A DNA stretch of 64,000 nt, taken from assembly GCA_032433595.1 (NCBI GenBank), contig JASWJB010000085.1, positions 62,001 through 126,000 on the forward strand, written 5' to 3'. Under the pieces are notes generated by a model. That model was given only the letters and a program-made list of their open reading frames with translations. It searched no databases and was not told where the DNA came from. Below are positions 10,291 to 20,862 of the stretch, piece after piece. This DNA comes from Conoideocrella luteorostrata. Lineage: Eukaryota; Ascomycota; Sordariomycetes; Hypocreales; Clavicipitaceae. Made by a program: the position numbers and the translations under genes. Positions within the stretch are counted from its first letter, which is position 1. The number at the start of each line of letters is the position of its first letter.

Positions 10291-11032
10291 TGACAGAAGT
10301 GCTATAGAGCGTAGATACTGACATAATCTCCTTAATATACGAACATATTTGGCTAATAGAAAGACAGCACGGACGAGGCAGGTCGGTAGATGGAATGATG
10401 GTAGTGGTGAGGTGAGCTATCCCATCCCAAAAGTTGGTGCAGACAAGCGGGACAAGCTAGGTAGCAAGGTGAGGTTGAATAAAAAGAATAGAGAAGAGAA
10501 AGGGACCGGGGACTACGGTCCTAATTATATTCAACAAAATGCTCTCGACTCCGGAATTATTATTTTTGCCGATTAAAGGTACGCCTAGGGTAGTCCAGTG
10601 TTGGTTGGTGGTGATCTAAATCTTTTACGGCCATCACGTGACGCCGAGCCGGTTATGTGCTTGCTGACCAAATTGTTCGTGTTGTTGCCTAGCCCCTGTG
10701 CCGCCCCGTTTCGCTCCAATCCGGCCTAAGCTCTGCCACAAGTGACTAACTCCACGTATGGCGGGATCCACGGCGCATCGCGACATGCACCAATTATCCA
10801 ACTTCACTCCGCAACATCTGCGACCAGATTCCATCAAGGACAACTTCTTCTCGACCGAATTCCATCAAATTACACGCTTGAATTGATTAAACGACGCCGG
10901 CTTGTCAAAATCGACTCCTTTACTGGCGCCTCCGGCGCGAGTTACCGGCCAAATTCTTCTTTCGTTCCAATTCCACGACTGGAGATCGCCCTGCAGGAGT
11001 TTCTCTAGGCTACAGCATCTCAATACTACCTA
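10291..11032. other. Intergenic / ADA2 promoter region
   Basis: No gene was recognised; a 75-codon frame at 10349 has no domain. The right half is the upstream region of ADA2 and includes the palindrome TCACGTGA at 10634-10641. Confidence 0.5.
10634..10641. promoter_or_regulatory. E-box palindrome TCACGTGA
   Basis: A perfect 8-bp palindrome about 390 bp upstream of the ADA2 start. CACGTG boxes bind bHLH factors (Cbf1/Pho4 type in yeast). The identical octamer also lies between MET2 and THO2. Function inferred only. Confidence 0.35.
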
Positions 11033-12687
11033 ATGGGTGTCATTCGCAAGAAAACCGTGACTAGAGGGGAGGGTGGCGTCAAATACGTTTGCGACGTTTG
11101 CTCATCAGACATCACATCAACGGTATGTCGTTACCCATTTCCACCTCAACACCTCCATAATTAGCTCATAACACAATCAAAAATCTGGTGACTAATATGC
11201 ATGCACTGCAATAGGTTCGCACAAGATGCGCGGACTCAGCATGTGCCGACTTCGACCTGTGTGTCTCCTGCTTTGCGAAGGGAGAGTCTCGCAATACGCA
11301 TGACCCAACGACACACGAATTCCGAGTCATTGAGCAGAATTCGTTCCCTATATTTGAGCGTGAATGGGGCGCAGATGAGGAATTATTACTGTTGGAAGGT
11401 GCTGAGATCTACGGCCTCGGATCATGGTCTGATATTGCCGACCATATCGGTGGATTCCGCGAAAAAGACGAAGTTAGTCATCATTATCTTCAAACATACG
11501 TCGACGCGCCGAACTTTCCCCTTCCAAAGCGATGCCGACCAAACGACTGTGAGCTGGCAAATGAGACATCCCGGGAAGAGTTTCAGGCGCAAAAGAAGAG
11601 GAGAATAGAGGAACGTCGAGAAAGATCGAAAAGCGCGCCTGCTCTTCAGCCCAAAACGAAACCTACGGCCAGTGTACCTAGTTGTCATGAAATTCAGGGA
11701 TTTATGCCTGGTCGCCTCGAATTCGAAACGGAATATGCAAACGAAGCGGAAGAAGCAGTGCAACACATGCAATTTGACCCCGGTGATGGTGTAAACCCAC
11801 GCACCGGTGAAATGGAGCCAGAGATGGAACTCAAGCTCACTGTGATGGATATTTACAATTGTCGACTTACACAACGTGTGGATCGCAAAAAGGTGATTTT
11901 TGAGCATGAATTGTTGGAGTACAGAGAAAACACCAAGATCGAAAAGAAGCGGTCAAAGGACGAAAAGGATCTTCTACAAAAGGCAAAACCGTTTGCGAGA
12001 ATCATGAACCACAAAGATTTCGAAGATTTCAATCAGGGTCTTATCGACGAGCAAAACCTGAGGCAGGCCATCACCCAGCTGCAAGATTGGCGCAATATGA
12101 AGATCGGAGATCTCCGCAGCGGCGAAAAGTACGAAACTGAGAAAGCGTCTCGAGTCCAAAAAGCGGTACCGATGGGCTCCATGGACAGAGAAAGACTTGC
12201 CACGAACCAGCGATCAAAACAACCAGTGGTGCCAGACCCACCCAGCGGTGCATCGCTTTTGATCGCACCCGAACTGGCAATTCGTCCTGCTGCGCAAACA
12301 AATGGCGAAACAGCAAACGGCGACAGCAAACCATTAACAAATGGCCACGGCGACGGCGCCAATGGGATCAACGGAGTTAACGGCCATATGCAGACAAGAT
12401 CAAGGCACACTCCACAGCCAATTTCCGGAGTGCAGCCGCTCACGCTGAACCAAGACAGCGCCGCAGACCTGCATCTTCTTACGACTGAAGAAGCTAAACT
12501 CTGCGAAGTTATTCGGTTACAACCTAAGCCATACCTGATGATCAAAGAGCAGATTCTCAAAGAAGCACTCAAGACGAATGGGACTTTAAAGAAGAAGCAG
12601 GCTAAGGAGATCTGCCGCCTTGATTCGCAAAAAGGTGCCAGGATATTTGACTTTTTTATCAATTCAGGTTGGCTGGGGAAAGCATAG
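11033..12687 (+). CDS. ADA2: Transcriptional adaptor Ada2 (SAGA complex)
   Basis: Two exons, 11033..11122 and 11215..12687, with a 92-bp intron (gtatgt..caatag, phase 0), give 520 residues. An N-terminal ZZ zinc finger ([27 protein letters not shown], residues about 18-65) is followed by a SANT domain ([28 protein letters not shown], about 75-130) and the Ada2 signature NDCEL. A C-terminal SWIRM domain ([31 protein letters not shown], about 440-518) completes the family order. Ada2 binds and activates the Gcn5 acetyltransferase in SAGA/ADA complexes in the nucleus. The region before SWIRM is a low-complexity Asn/Gly-rich linker ([16 protein letters not shown]). Length and domain order match fungal Ada2, so the call is firm. 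Confidence 0.96.
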
Positions 12688-13383
12688 TGCCGAATTATAT
12701 GTTTGTGTATAGTTTTTGCAAAGTGACGAGGAATGGTGGTTGGCGGCCAAGTTTGTACATCTTGCTTCTTGCAGCCTTGGTAAGTTGGGAACTCGAGTTT
12801 GGTGGGGAGCGTTGTATTTGATGACATTGTTATGATGCGTATTCGGGACTATGGTGTATTATGGGTACAATCCTTGGAGTTTTGGAGAGCGTATGACATC
12901 CAACATGTGAAGAGAGCACAATTGACATTGTTATTTATTACTAACAAAATGCAAGTTTGCGTGATATACATGTGTGTTGACTGCTAACGCAGGTGACTGG
13001 TCGTAACGGGACGAGACCTTGTTGAAGATCAAAACCACATAAGGAAAAAAAAAAAAAAAAAAAAAGGCTAGCAAAGGATTCAAATTTCATCAGATCATCA
13101 TCACCGTGTTACGGCGAAAATGAAATAATCACAATAACGATGGATTCATCGTCTACTCAGGCAATTTTTCCGAGCCACGCGCTTTCACAGATCCCGAGTG
13201 GTTAAAGTGGGTCCGGGTCTGCTCTGCAGCACTGTTTTGGTCCGAGCTTCGCCTGATTAACACTCTGGGTTCAACTCAAATGTCCTCTCTCACACTCTCA
13301 TGCCCAACATCATCCTTTTTTCCTCTCCATTCATGGGCATTGTAAAACCCATTACCAAGTTCTCATCCGCAACGACCCACACA
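12688..13383. other. Intergenic between ADA2 and the rhodanese gene
   Basis: Holds the ADA2 3' UTR, a 21-base A tract at 13045-13065 and the promoter of the next gene. No gene was recognised. Confidence 0.5.
13045..13065. repeat. poly(A) tract, 21 A
   Basis: An uninterrupted run of 21 A between the convergent end of ADA2 and the rhodanese promoter. It is likely a simple length-variable tract. No retrotransposed sequence is visible on its 5' side. Confidence 0.9.
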
Positions 13384-13940
13384 ATGGCAACCATCTCAAA
13401 CCTACGCCGCATATCCGCCAAGTCGCTCTCCGAGAAGATCATCTCAGAGCGTGACTCACCGAACCCAAGCTACGCTATCATCGATGTAAGAGATGACGGT
13501 ATGTACAGTACTTTTACTCACGCAACGTCTCAGCGTGTCAACCCCAAGAGACAATTGCGACGTAGTTGTAGTTATAGAAGAGGACCGCAAGTGCTAACAT
13601 AGAGACAGATTACATTGGCGGGCACATCAAGGGCTGCACTAACATCCCGACCATTCAACTTGATGCCATGATGCCTACTCTTGTGCGAAAGCTCAAGGAC
13701 AAAAAGACGGTTGTGTTTCACTGCGCATTGAGTCAGCAGCGGGGTCCAAGTGCAGCTCTGAAATATCTTCGCGAGAAGGACGAGCTGTCGAAGAGGCTGA
13801 ACGTGGAGGGGGAAACAGCTGGGGCCGTGGAGCAAGAGATTGTGGTGTTGGACAAGGGGTTTGTTGGTTGGCAGCAGGATTATGGGGCGGATGAGAGGTT
13901 AACGGAGGGATATGTCAAGGATATTTGGGAAAACTACTGA
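13384..13940 (+). CDS. Cdc25/Acr2-type rhodanese-domain phosphatase
   Basis: Two exons, 13384..13498 and 13609..13940, with a 110-bp intron (gtatgt..gagacag, phase 1), give 148 residues. It is a single rhodanese domain: YAIIDVRDDDYIGGHIKGCTNIP near the start, and the active loop HCALSQQRG with Cys77 and Arg83. The C(X)5R spacing marks the Cdc25/arsenate-reductase class rather than the shorter sulfurtransferase loop. Relatives are the small yeast Ych1/Arr2 and fission yeast Ibp1 phosphatases. The substrate is not predictable. An in-frame ATG at 13300 would add 28 residues (MPNIILFSSPFMG..); the ATG at 13384 was chosen because the family begins there, but the longer form could be a leader. Confidence 0.88.
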
Positions 13941-16064
13941 CGTTTTGTTGGTTGGGGACATAATGTGTGCGAGTCAAGGGATTTTATCGGTTGGAGGGAT
14001 GAGAGTTTGACGGGTGGGTATGGTGAAGGACACCCGGGCAAATCACCGATTTCGTCGGCTGGTGGCATGCTGTGTGCGAGTGTTTGGGTGTTTCATGGCT
14101 TCATGGTCACTGCTTTTATTGCGCCACTTTGAAGCTGTTCGGAAGGCAGTTTCCAATACCTTGTTGTTTACGAGGATCGACTGCAGCACACTAGAAATCA
14201 TTGCTTTCGTACAAGCCTGTCCAGAGCGGCTCTGCTGAACCGGGGAATAATAGACACAAAGATGGCCACCATACCTAGATACTCAAGTAACTATGAGCTA
14301 AATTCCAGTCTGCTGCGATTCAACTTGGCAATCGACCAGCTCCTCATCAAGCACTGCATTGGGAAGTCACCATTCCAGAAGTTTCATTCGCAGGTTACTC
14401 AACGGAAACAACGATCTTGAGAGGCTTCGCAATCATGAGTGGTTGCCTCACAAAGCTAAGGCTATCCGGCGGTACTTGCCTATGCTTTCGTCAATATAAA
14501 CCACAGTAACGCGCTATCCACGACTGGAGACGAAGGAAGAGCAATGGGGCCACATTCAGGAAGGAGAGTCGGTTGACACTATATGTAAACTGACCTGGCC
14601 ATGGCACAGCCTAATTGTTCTTCTCGTCTATCATCATCTTCATCGTTAAGTTTTCAGCCGGATCCGAATATTTACATCTATTACAATAATCAGCGCCAAA
14701 TTGTCCCCCGGTAACTCTTCCGCAGCACCTCACCTGCTCGTCGCTCGTCGCTCCGGAATCGCACACCATGTGGGACGATATTTTCTTCGTCGGGCTCATC
14801 GTATCTTACTCCTTGGTTGTCTAGATGCTACACCGCAGAGCGGTAAGAGCCACCAATTTCAGTGTTCTGGGTCTCATGATACTGACATGGAGACCATGCA
14901 GCAACTAGATACACTGTTTGAGCGGCCAAATGGACGTTTACTTGTCGACTTCATCCTAATTTTATTGTACTTCTGGCTTTTCTAGGAGCTGCACCAAAGT
15001 TTAGTAAGAGCTCCCCTCAATCGATGCTGCATGTTTTTTTTTTATCACTCACATGAGGTTATGCAGAAGGTAGGCCAGGTCAGGCAGCCATATGAATCTG
15101 TAACCATCCCACCACCGCCTTCAACTACCATACGGTTGCCTGTGACTCTGCGACGGACACTATCTTCCACAGACGTGTCTCCACGAGAATTATAACTGAA
15201 GCAATGGTATGAGGGGATGGGGGATGGGGGATTGGGGACACGGAGAAGACTTAGCGAAGTGGAATGTTCTAGTGCTACTTGTCAGCGACTTCATCCACTT
15301 TTCGTTTTATTTTGTTTTGCCCCGTGAAGGTTTGACTGTAGGTGACTGCAGACGGATTACCGGACATAAAAAATGTGGCGTCGGCAATCTCGTTTACAAA
15401 CACGCCTTGATGTCTGTACCATCCATCTACGTGCGATTTCTGATACAGCTGGTCGTACTGGAGCCAAATAGCGCCGAGCCAGTGGACCACAAACATCTAC
15501 GGAATATGGGCTTCTTCTTCCCGGTTTGTTTGTGCCGTGCCAGGTTCCACGTGAAGTGTTGTTCCTGGCTACTATTGACTGCCGAGCATAAGTGGGTCTG
15601 TTACGCACCAAGTGTCCGAATGACCATTGATTCACGCGTATTGGCCCTGGCGCCGTTGGCCAGTAATGCTGGCCCCGGTTGCGGCGCTTTCCAGTGACGA
15701 ACAATGCTTGGATTGTTTGGGCCGCTTGGCCGCCGTCAAATTTGTTTCCTTGAATTTCACCGTAATATTAATAGTGCTCATGACCTGTGCATCACGCTGC
15801 TGCTGTTCTTTACTTTTCTCCTCTTTGTTTGTACATTCGACTGGCCGTTATAGGAAACTCTAAATCTCTCCTAGGATCTGCCACAGATCTGTTTTGCCCC
15901 GCCACCCCTCCTTGCAACAGATAAGCCCCACGATGCGCTGAGGCGTCGTTGGACAAGACAAAAAAACACAATCACCACCCCAACCACCACCGCCACACTA
16001 CTACCTGCTACTACGTCTGCCTCTGCTACTGCCGCTGCCGCAACACAATCGGATAGTCGCGAAG
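13941..16064. other. Intergenic, possible unannotated spliced transcript
   Basis: No recognised protein family. Between 14601 and 15070 there is a small open frame and two intron-like pairs (see separate entry). The right end is the CA-rich leader of the HD-domain gene. Confidence 0.4.
14601..14714 (+). other. Small ORF and intron-like signals, candidate spliced transcript
   Basis: ATG at 14601 opens 37 codons (MAQPNCSSRLSSSSS.. ending NNQRQIVPR), and the frame ends at CGGTAA, which is also a donor-like CG|gtaact. Downstream, 14842-14901 (gtaagagc..catgcag) and 15004-15065 (gtaagagc..tatgcag) look like two consensus fungal introns. No spliced combination tried gave a long protein. It may be a short-peptide gene, a noncoding spliced RNA, or chance. 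Confidence 0.22.
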
Positions 16065-17020
16065 ATGGGATCGCAAGGGGAGCAAGCTGTGAATGGCAAG
16101 CCAGATATTGCTAGTAAGTTGGGTGGTGGCTCAGGCAGAGGCAGAGGCTGGCAAACTGACGGTATGCAGATTTAGGATTTACTCCCATGGTCAAGGTTTC
16201 TGGAGAATGGCAGGTCGAAAAAGCCCTTGATGCGATTCCTGGAGGTGCTCCTGTAGCAAATGGCCAGTCGCCACTTGCTTTTTTCCACATGATTGAGCGA
16301 CTCAAAACGACGAAGCGAGAGGGATGGCGAAGATTCGGCATTGAGAGGTAAGAATTCAACACCGCCAACCCCCCGCCCACCCTTCCTTCAAGGAAAGCAT
16401 TGGTAGACGACAAGCGACGTTCTCTAACTCCCTGGCTCTACAGAGGCGAATCCATATCCGACCATATGTATCGCATGTCCATCATCTCCATGTTCGCTCC
16501 TCCGACGCTGGCGGCACGGCTTGATCTACATAAATGCATGAAGATGTGTCTCATCCACGACATGGCCGAGCTCCTGGTCGGCGACATCACGCCCGTCGAC
16601 GGCGTTGCTAAGCCTGAAAAGAACAGACGAGAAAGCACAACAATGGATTACCTGACCAAGAACTTATTTGGAAACAAGAATGATGCCGCTGTCGGTCAAG
16701 AAATCAGGGCCATCTGGGATGAGTACGAAGACAGCAAGACGCTGGAGAGCCAGTACGTCCACGACATTGACAAGATGGAGCTACTGCTGCAGATGATGGA
16801 GTACGAGAAGGGCGCGAAAGGCACACTTGATTTGGGCGAGTTTTCGTACGTGAGCAGTAAGATGACGTTACCTGAGACGAGGGCTTGGGGGGAGGAGCTG
16901 CTGAGGGAGAGGGAGGCGTTTTGGGGAGCAGAGAAGCACGTAAATGGGGAGAAAGGGGTAGATGGTGGAGTGGAGAAAGACAAAATGAAGATGCAGGATG
17001 AGTATTACGCGCGAGATTGA
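16065..17020 (+). CDS. HD-domain 5'-deoxynucleotidase-like protein (HDDC2/YfbR family)
   Basis: Three exons, 16065..16113, 16170..16347 and 16444..17020, with introns of 56 and 96 bp (gtaagt..atgcag, gtaaga..ctacag), give 267 residues. The HD-domain metal site is visible: His83 in ISDHMYRM, His114-Asp115 in LIHDMAELLVGDI, and the late Asp in VHDIDKMELLLQM. Flanking ERLKTTKREGW and the GxxxxE/SxxDHxxxM pattern match the HDDC2/YfbR/yeast Ygk1 family, which dephosphorylates deoxynucleoside 5'-monophosphates in the cytosol. A charged C-terminal tail (GEKGVDGGVEKDKMKMQDE) follows the domain. Exon phases close exactly. Confidence is high for the fold and moderate for the exact substrate. Confidence 0.92.
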
Positions 17021-17800
17021 AGAGACGGGTTGGGAAATTTGGTGTGATTGGCAACTAGATCGCGTTCGGTTTTTTTGGTTTTTTTTGTTATTGCCGAGCG
17101 GAGACCATAGATTGTGCAAGCAAAACACGGTTGTGTGGATGCTGCGGTATTATGTATTGCGGGTTAAGGACTCAATAGTTGAGAACTGTGTGTTGAGCAA
17201 ATAGACTTTCTCTTGTGGTTATACGAGGTACATTAATGTCATTCGCGGTGTAGCTTATGTGGTACACTAATAAATCATTATATACAGTGGGAGGTATAGT
17301 TAGAGTATTTGCACATCTGTTGGTGAGGAGAGCAATGGAGACGAGTAAACATTTTATGCCTTCCACTGTACGTATCCGACTGGACATGGAACAGGCGCGG
17401 CTAAGAGGCATCCCTCTCATTCCGGCTAGAGACGAGTGAGAGGTCAATATTTCTCACGGAGAGTGTAAAGTCTTGCCATGATACGGAGTATCGTGTGGCG
17501 AGATGCAACAATTTTACTGCCACTACGGAAATGAAATTGGGGTTGGCAATACTGTGCTCGCCAAGTAAATTACCATCCGTCGCCCCGGGCAACTGGCCCC
17601 GATGACGATTGGACCCTGACCGGATGTTGCTCTGGTGGGCAACGCTCCTCCAACCGGAGTCCTGGGAGAGCCTTCCCCACCACCAAGGACAGTTCCCAGC
17701 GCCTCACGAACTGCTCTAAGCCAGGCGTCCTAGCGGATGGTGGCCCAGGTCCCCAGGGCATCGTCTCTGGAGTAGTTACGCCCACCCATGCTTGCTCAAT

Positions 17801-17818
17801 GTACGGAGTACTCCGTAC
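17801..17818. repeat. 18-bp perfect palindrome built from the dispersed TACGGAGTA motif
   Basis: GTACGGAGTACTCCGTAC reads identically on both strands: two inverted copies of the motif sharing the central AGTACT. It is the cleanest example of the motif family in this window. Confidence 0.9.
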
Positions 17819-18697
17819 TACGTAAATACTTTCAACGCCTAGTCTCAGTGGCTACAAGCCTCAATTCATCCCCTTTTGTCGCGACTTGGCGAGCAACTTC
17901 ACAGTAACTACCAGCCATCCATCATTGTATTGTCTTGAAAGTAGACCCTTTTCTGCAGCAGCACGACTCTCCCAAAATTAGCACAGCTACGCCGTCTTTT
18001 ATTTCATGCTGTAACCAGTTAGTTACATACCATACCTGATCGGAGCGTCCCGCGCCTCGTGCCCCGTGCCCCGGCGTCGATTTCAAGTTCACCGCCTTAG
18101 CCACAGGCCGTTTCTAGCTTCGAATTTTCCTCTTAAGATTCCTTCCGCTGCAGGGACACACCGCTATTGGGGGTTTCTTTTTTTTTTTTTTTTTCAAATA
18201 GCTTTACTGGGATTTTTGGGACTGGCTGCCTTGCTGGTTCGGGGTAGCCCTTTATTGTGCTGCGACGACAAACGACACGCGACTGGCTACGGATCTCGTG
18301 AATGATTGGGGTCACGAGCACGCTGTGCGCAACGCAGTTCGTTCACACCACCACCGCCACATTTCGGGCCAATCTCGCCAACAATCGACAGGCTGTGTGA
18401 ATGGGAATACTCGTGGGACCGGGCCTGACTGTTACTTTTGGCTGCATTCTTGCTTGCCCCGCCGATAGCACACCAGCTGTGCTCTTCGTATAAGCTGCAT
18501 CGCGAGGACCTGCATCATCCTGCCGACATTATACTTACGCAGCGCCTGAAGCTGCGTTTCCGCGACAAGCATCATTCGAACAGCGTATAGCATTTTTCTG
18601 GCCATGCGATTTCCGTGGCGAAAGGTTGAAATTTGGACGACTGCTTCAGCTATTCTCTAGCCCTAATCATTTCATTGATTCAGCGTGTCACGGCTGA

Positions 18698-18754
18698 ATC
18701 CGGCGACGACGACAACGGCGACGACGACGACCGACCGACCGACCGACCGACCCG
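18698..18754. repeat. GAC / GACC microsatellite
   Basis: Runs of (GAC)n and then about six (GACC) units, lying 50-100 bp before the ATG at 18805 and so probably in the 5' UTR. Confidence 0.8.
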
Positions 18755-18804
18755 AAGCGTCTCGCAATACAGCTTACCGGTGAATCACTTCTCAAAAACA
18801 AAAC

Positions 18805-20232
18805 ATGACCATGTCATCTGGCTTGCACATGCCGGGGGCATTTCACACCGAGGGAATCCACCAGGGCCTCTTTCGCCCGCCAGGATCACCCGCATCGAGC
18901 TCTGGATATCTACCGCCTGCTCGACCGGCCGCCGAAGCACCCACACCGAAGCGCAAACGCATCCGCGACAACGGCAGCACAGCTCTTTTAACACCTGGGA
19001 GACATGTTGGAAATCACGGCCGGGCTTACACACTCGCGGGGCAGCTCGACACGCCACTAAGCGGACCTGCAGACAGCGAATTGCTCGGCGAGAGCATGTA
19101 CTCCGATTCCGACTACAGGAAAGCGCTCGGGTCGAAACGATCTCGCGACGATGTAGATGCCGCCGACTCGAGCGGTCCTACTCCCCTGTTCAACCTGCCT
19201 GCTCATCCCAATCACCAATCCCCAGGCTGGAGCACGTTGGCGTTTAGCACATTAGGCGGCGTGGTGGGGAAAGTTTGGGAGTTTTGCAAGACCGGTGCTT
19301 TCAAGGGATTTTACGCCGGTGGGGGACGCGGCTTCGAGATGCAGCCGGGAGAGGGTGTGTTGCCCGATGGATCAATACCCGATCAAGCGTGGCATTTAAA
19401 CGACGATTACGACGAGAATCAGCATCGCATCCCCGGCCACTTTCCCCAGGTCGAGGGCGATGACCAGGGCATTGCGGAGGAATCGTATCTTCCTAGCGGA
19501 GCATCGACACCGTCAGCACCGGCCGCAAAGAGACGGCAGACAGCACCGGTGGATGAGTTGGGCAGAAACTGGGTCATGGTCAAGGATCACGCAGCTGAAG
19601 ACACAAGGACCTCCAGCACGCCTCGAAGAACGTCAACGTATATGCCATCTCCGAGGAACCGCAACCAAGGTCCATCCGTCGTCACAGGACGCCGCATATC
19701 TACACCGAATCAGCGGCGCGTCTCAAGTAGGCTTGCCAGCGCAGCTTCGTTCCGCGCATCACCACGGACCAACGGTTTCAACACCTCTCCACCCTCCACA
19801 TTGGAGCCTCCACGTCCCGCCTCTTCGGCGTCGTTCGCCTCGCCCCGCTCCCTCTCGCCCACCAAGTTCTCCAGCATGACTCCGACCATAGTCGCCAGCT
19901 CGGGATCACCAACACCAGGCACGTCCCGAGGTCACAGCCGCAGACGGTCGCTCAACCATCCCTCTCACCAGTCATTTACGCACAGCCGCACACACAGCAG
20001 TGCCTCTACAGCCTCCAGCCGAGGGGCCCAGCCAGATGATATCGACAACAGTCCCCGTCTTACTGCAGAAGCAAGACAACTAGCAGCGCGGAGACAGCGA
20101 GAAGAACGCGATACGGACGTTCGAATGGCAACCTTTAATAAGCAGCTTCAAGATATGATACGGCAGGGGAAAGAAGCCTTAAGGACTACAATAGAAGTAG
20201 ACGGCGAGGATGGCGGCTGGGAGGATTACTGA
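18805..20232 (+). CDS. Conserved-looking Ser/Pro-rich protein of unknown function
   Basis: Uninterrupted 475-residue frame; no family recognised. Visible parts: a basic, nuclear-signal-like PKRKRIRDN (about residue 50); one hydrophobic, glycine-rich block WSTLAFSTLGGVVGKVWEF followed by KGFYAGGGRGFEM (about 143-180), the only region that looks folded; and a long Ser/Thr/Pro/Arg-rich, probably disordered stretch (about 245-420). A charged helix (AEARQLAARRQREERD..MIRQGKEALR) and an acidic end (DGEDGGWEDY) follow. Basic patches and disorder would fit a nuclear or nuclear-envelope protein, but that is inference. The start was chosen as the first ATG of the frame; a second ATG is two codons later. 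Confidence 0.75.
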   Translation: MTMSSGLHMPGAFHTEGIHQGLFRPPGSPASSSGYLPPARPAAEAPTPKRKRIRDNGSTALLTPGRHVGNHGRAYTLAGQLDTPLSGPADSELLGESMYSDSDYRKALGSKRSRDDVDAADSSGPTPLFNLPAHPNHQSPGWSTLAFSTLGGVVGKVWEFCKTGAFKGFYAGGGRGFEMQPGEGVLPDGSIPDQAWHLNDDYDENQHRIPGHFPQVEGDDQGIAEESYLPSGASTPSAPAAKRRQTAPVDELGRNWVMVKDHAAEDTRTSSTPRRTSTYMPSPRNRNQGPSVVTGRRISTPNQRRVSSRLASAASFRASPRTNGFNTSPPSTLEPPRPASSASFASPRSLSPTKFSSMTPTIVASSGSPTPGTSRGHSRRRSLNHPSHQSFTHSRTHSSASTASSRGAQPDDIDNSPRLTAEARQLAARRQREERDTDVRMATFNKQLQDMIRQGKEALRTTIEVDGEDGGWEDY

Positions 20233-20862
20233 ATTTCTCTTTTACTGTTCTGCTTTACAATATGGTAACGATACCCAGGGCTGCTTCGGGATTGGGGGAG
20301 GGAGAGATGCAATCGAGCGATGAACATGACATGTGCTTGTTAGTAATTGTTCAGCTTTACTTTTCATTTGTTTTTTTTTTGGTTTTTTTTTTTGGGAGCG
20401 CCTGGGAGGCCGGGACGGTCACGGCATAGAGATGCCATGTTTCTCGGGACAAGGCAGGAAAAGGGGATTGAGGAGCATCTATCGGTTGGATTGGTAGGCA
20501 AGCTAGGCTTAACAGCATCATAATGAATGAGATTGCTTAACCTGCTATTGATGAATGGGTGGTCGATGATGTAAGAGTTGAGTGGTAACTGGTGCGTTTG
20601 GAGGTGTGAAGGCCCCCCCCCCCCCCTTCTTTGGTGTTACCGTTGTGCTAAGTTATGCATAGAGATAGACCGGACTCGGCGCACACACATGGATCCCAGT
20701 TAGCTGACGCTACTGGAAGAATCTTATTGGGCTTGGGTCCGCGCGAAATTATTGAAGGACCGTGATGGTCGTTTGTCTACTCCGTATTCATTCAATGATT
20801 CATTCAGTCATTAAGTATAAGACAGCGCTAAGTATAGATTTACAAACGACCTTTACCCTATC
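20233..20862. other. Convergent intergenic region
   Basis: Lies between the convergent ends of the unknown gene and the rhodopsin-domain gene. It holds T-rich tracts at 20370-20394, a run of about 15 C at 20612-20626 and one TACTCCGTA at 20778. No gene was recognised. Confidence 0.5.

Larger units (their letters stand above)
17021..18804. other. Intergenic, with palindromic motif and long leader of the next gene
   Basis: No gene was recognised. It contains the dispersed motif at 17482-17490, an 18-bp perfect palindrome at 17801-17818, a 17-base T tract at 18178-18194 and a GAC/GACC repeat just upstream of the next start codon. Confidence 0.5.

Noticed and set aside
12033..12827. 264-codon minus-strand ORF
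   Set aside because: It is the antisense shadow of the ADA2 exon and has no domain.
13187..13280. tRNA-like stretch (CCGAGTGGTTAAAG followed about 70 bases later by GGTTCAACTC)
   Set aside because: The D-arm and T-loop consensus look like tRNA-Ser, but the T-stem and acceptor stem do not pair, so no tRNA is called.
14842..14901. Intron-encoded box C/D snoRNA (ATGATAC...CTGAC)
   Set aside because: The segment is about 60 bases, too short, and the C/D boxes are poor and not paired.
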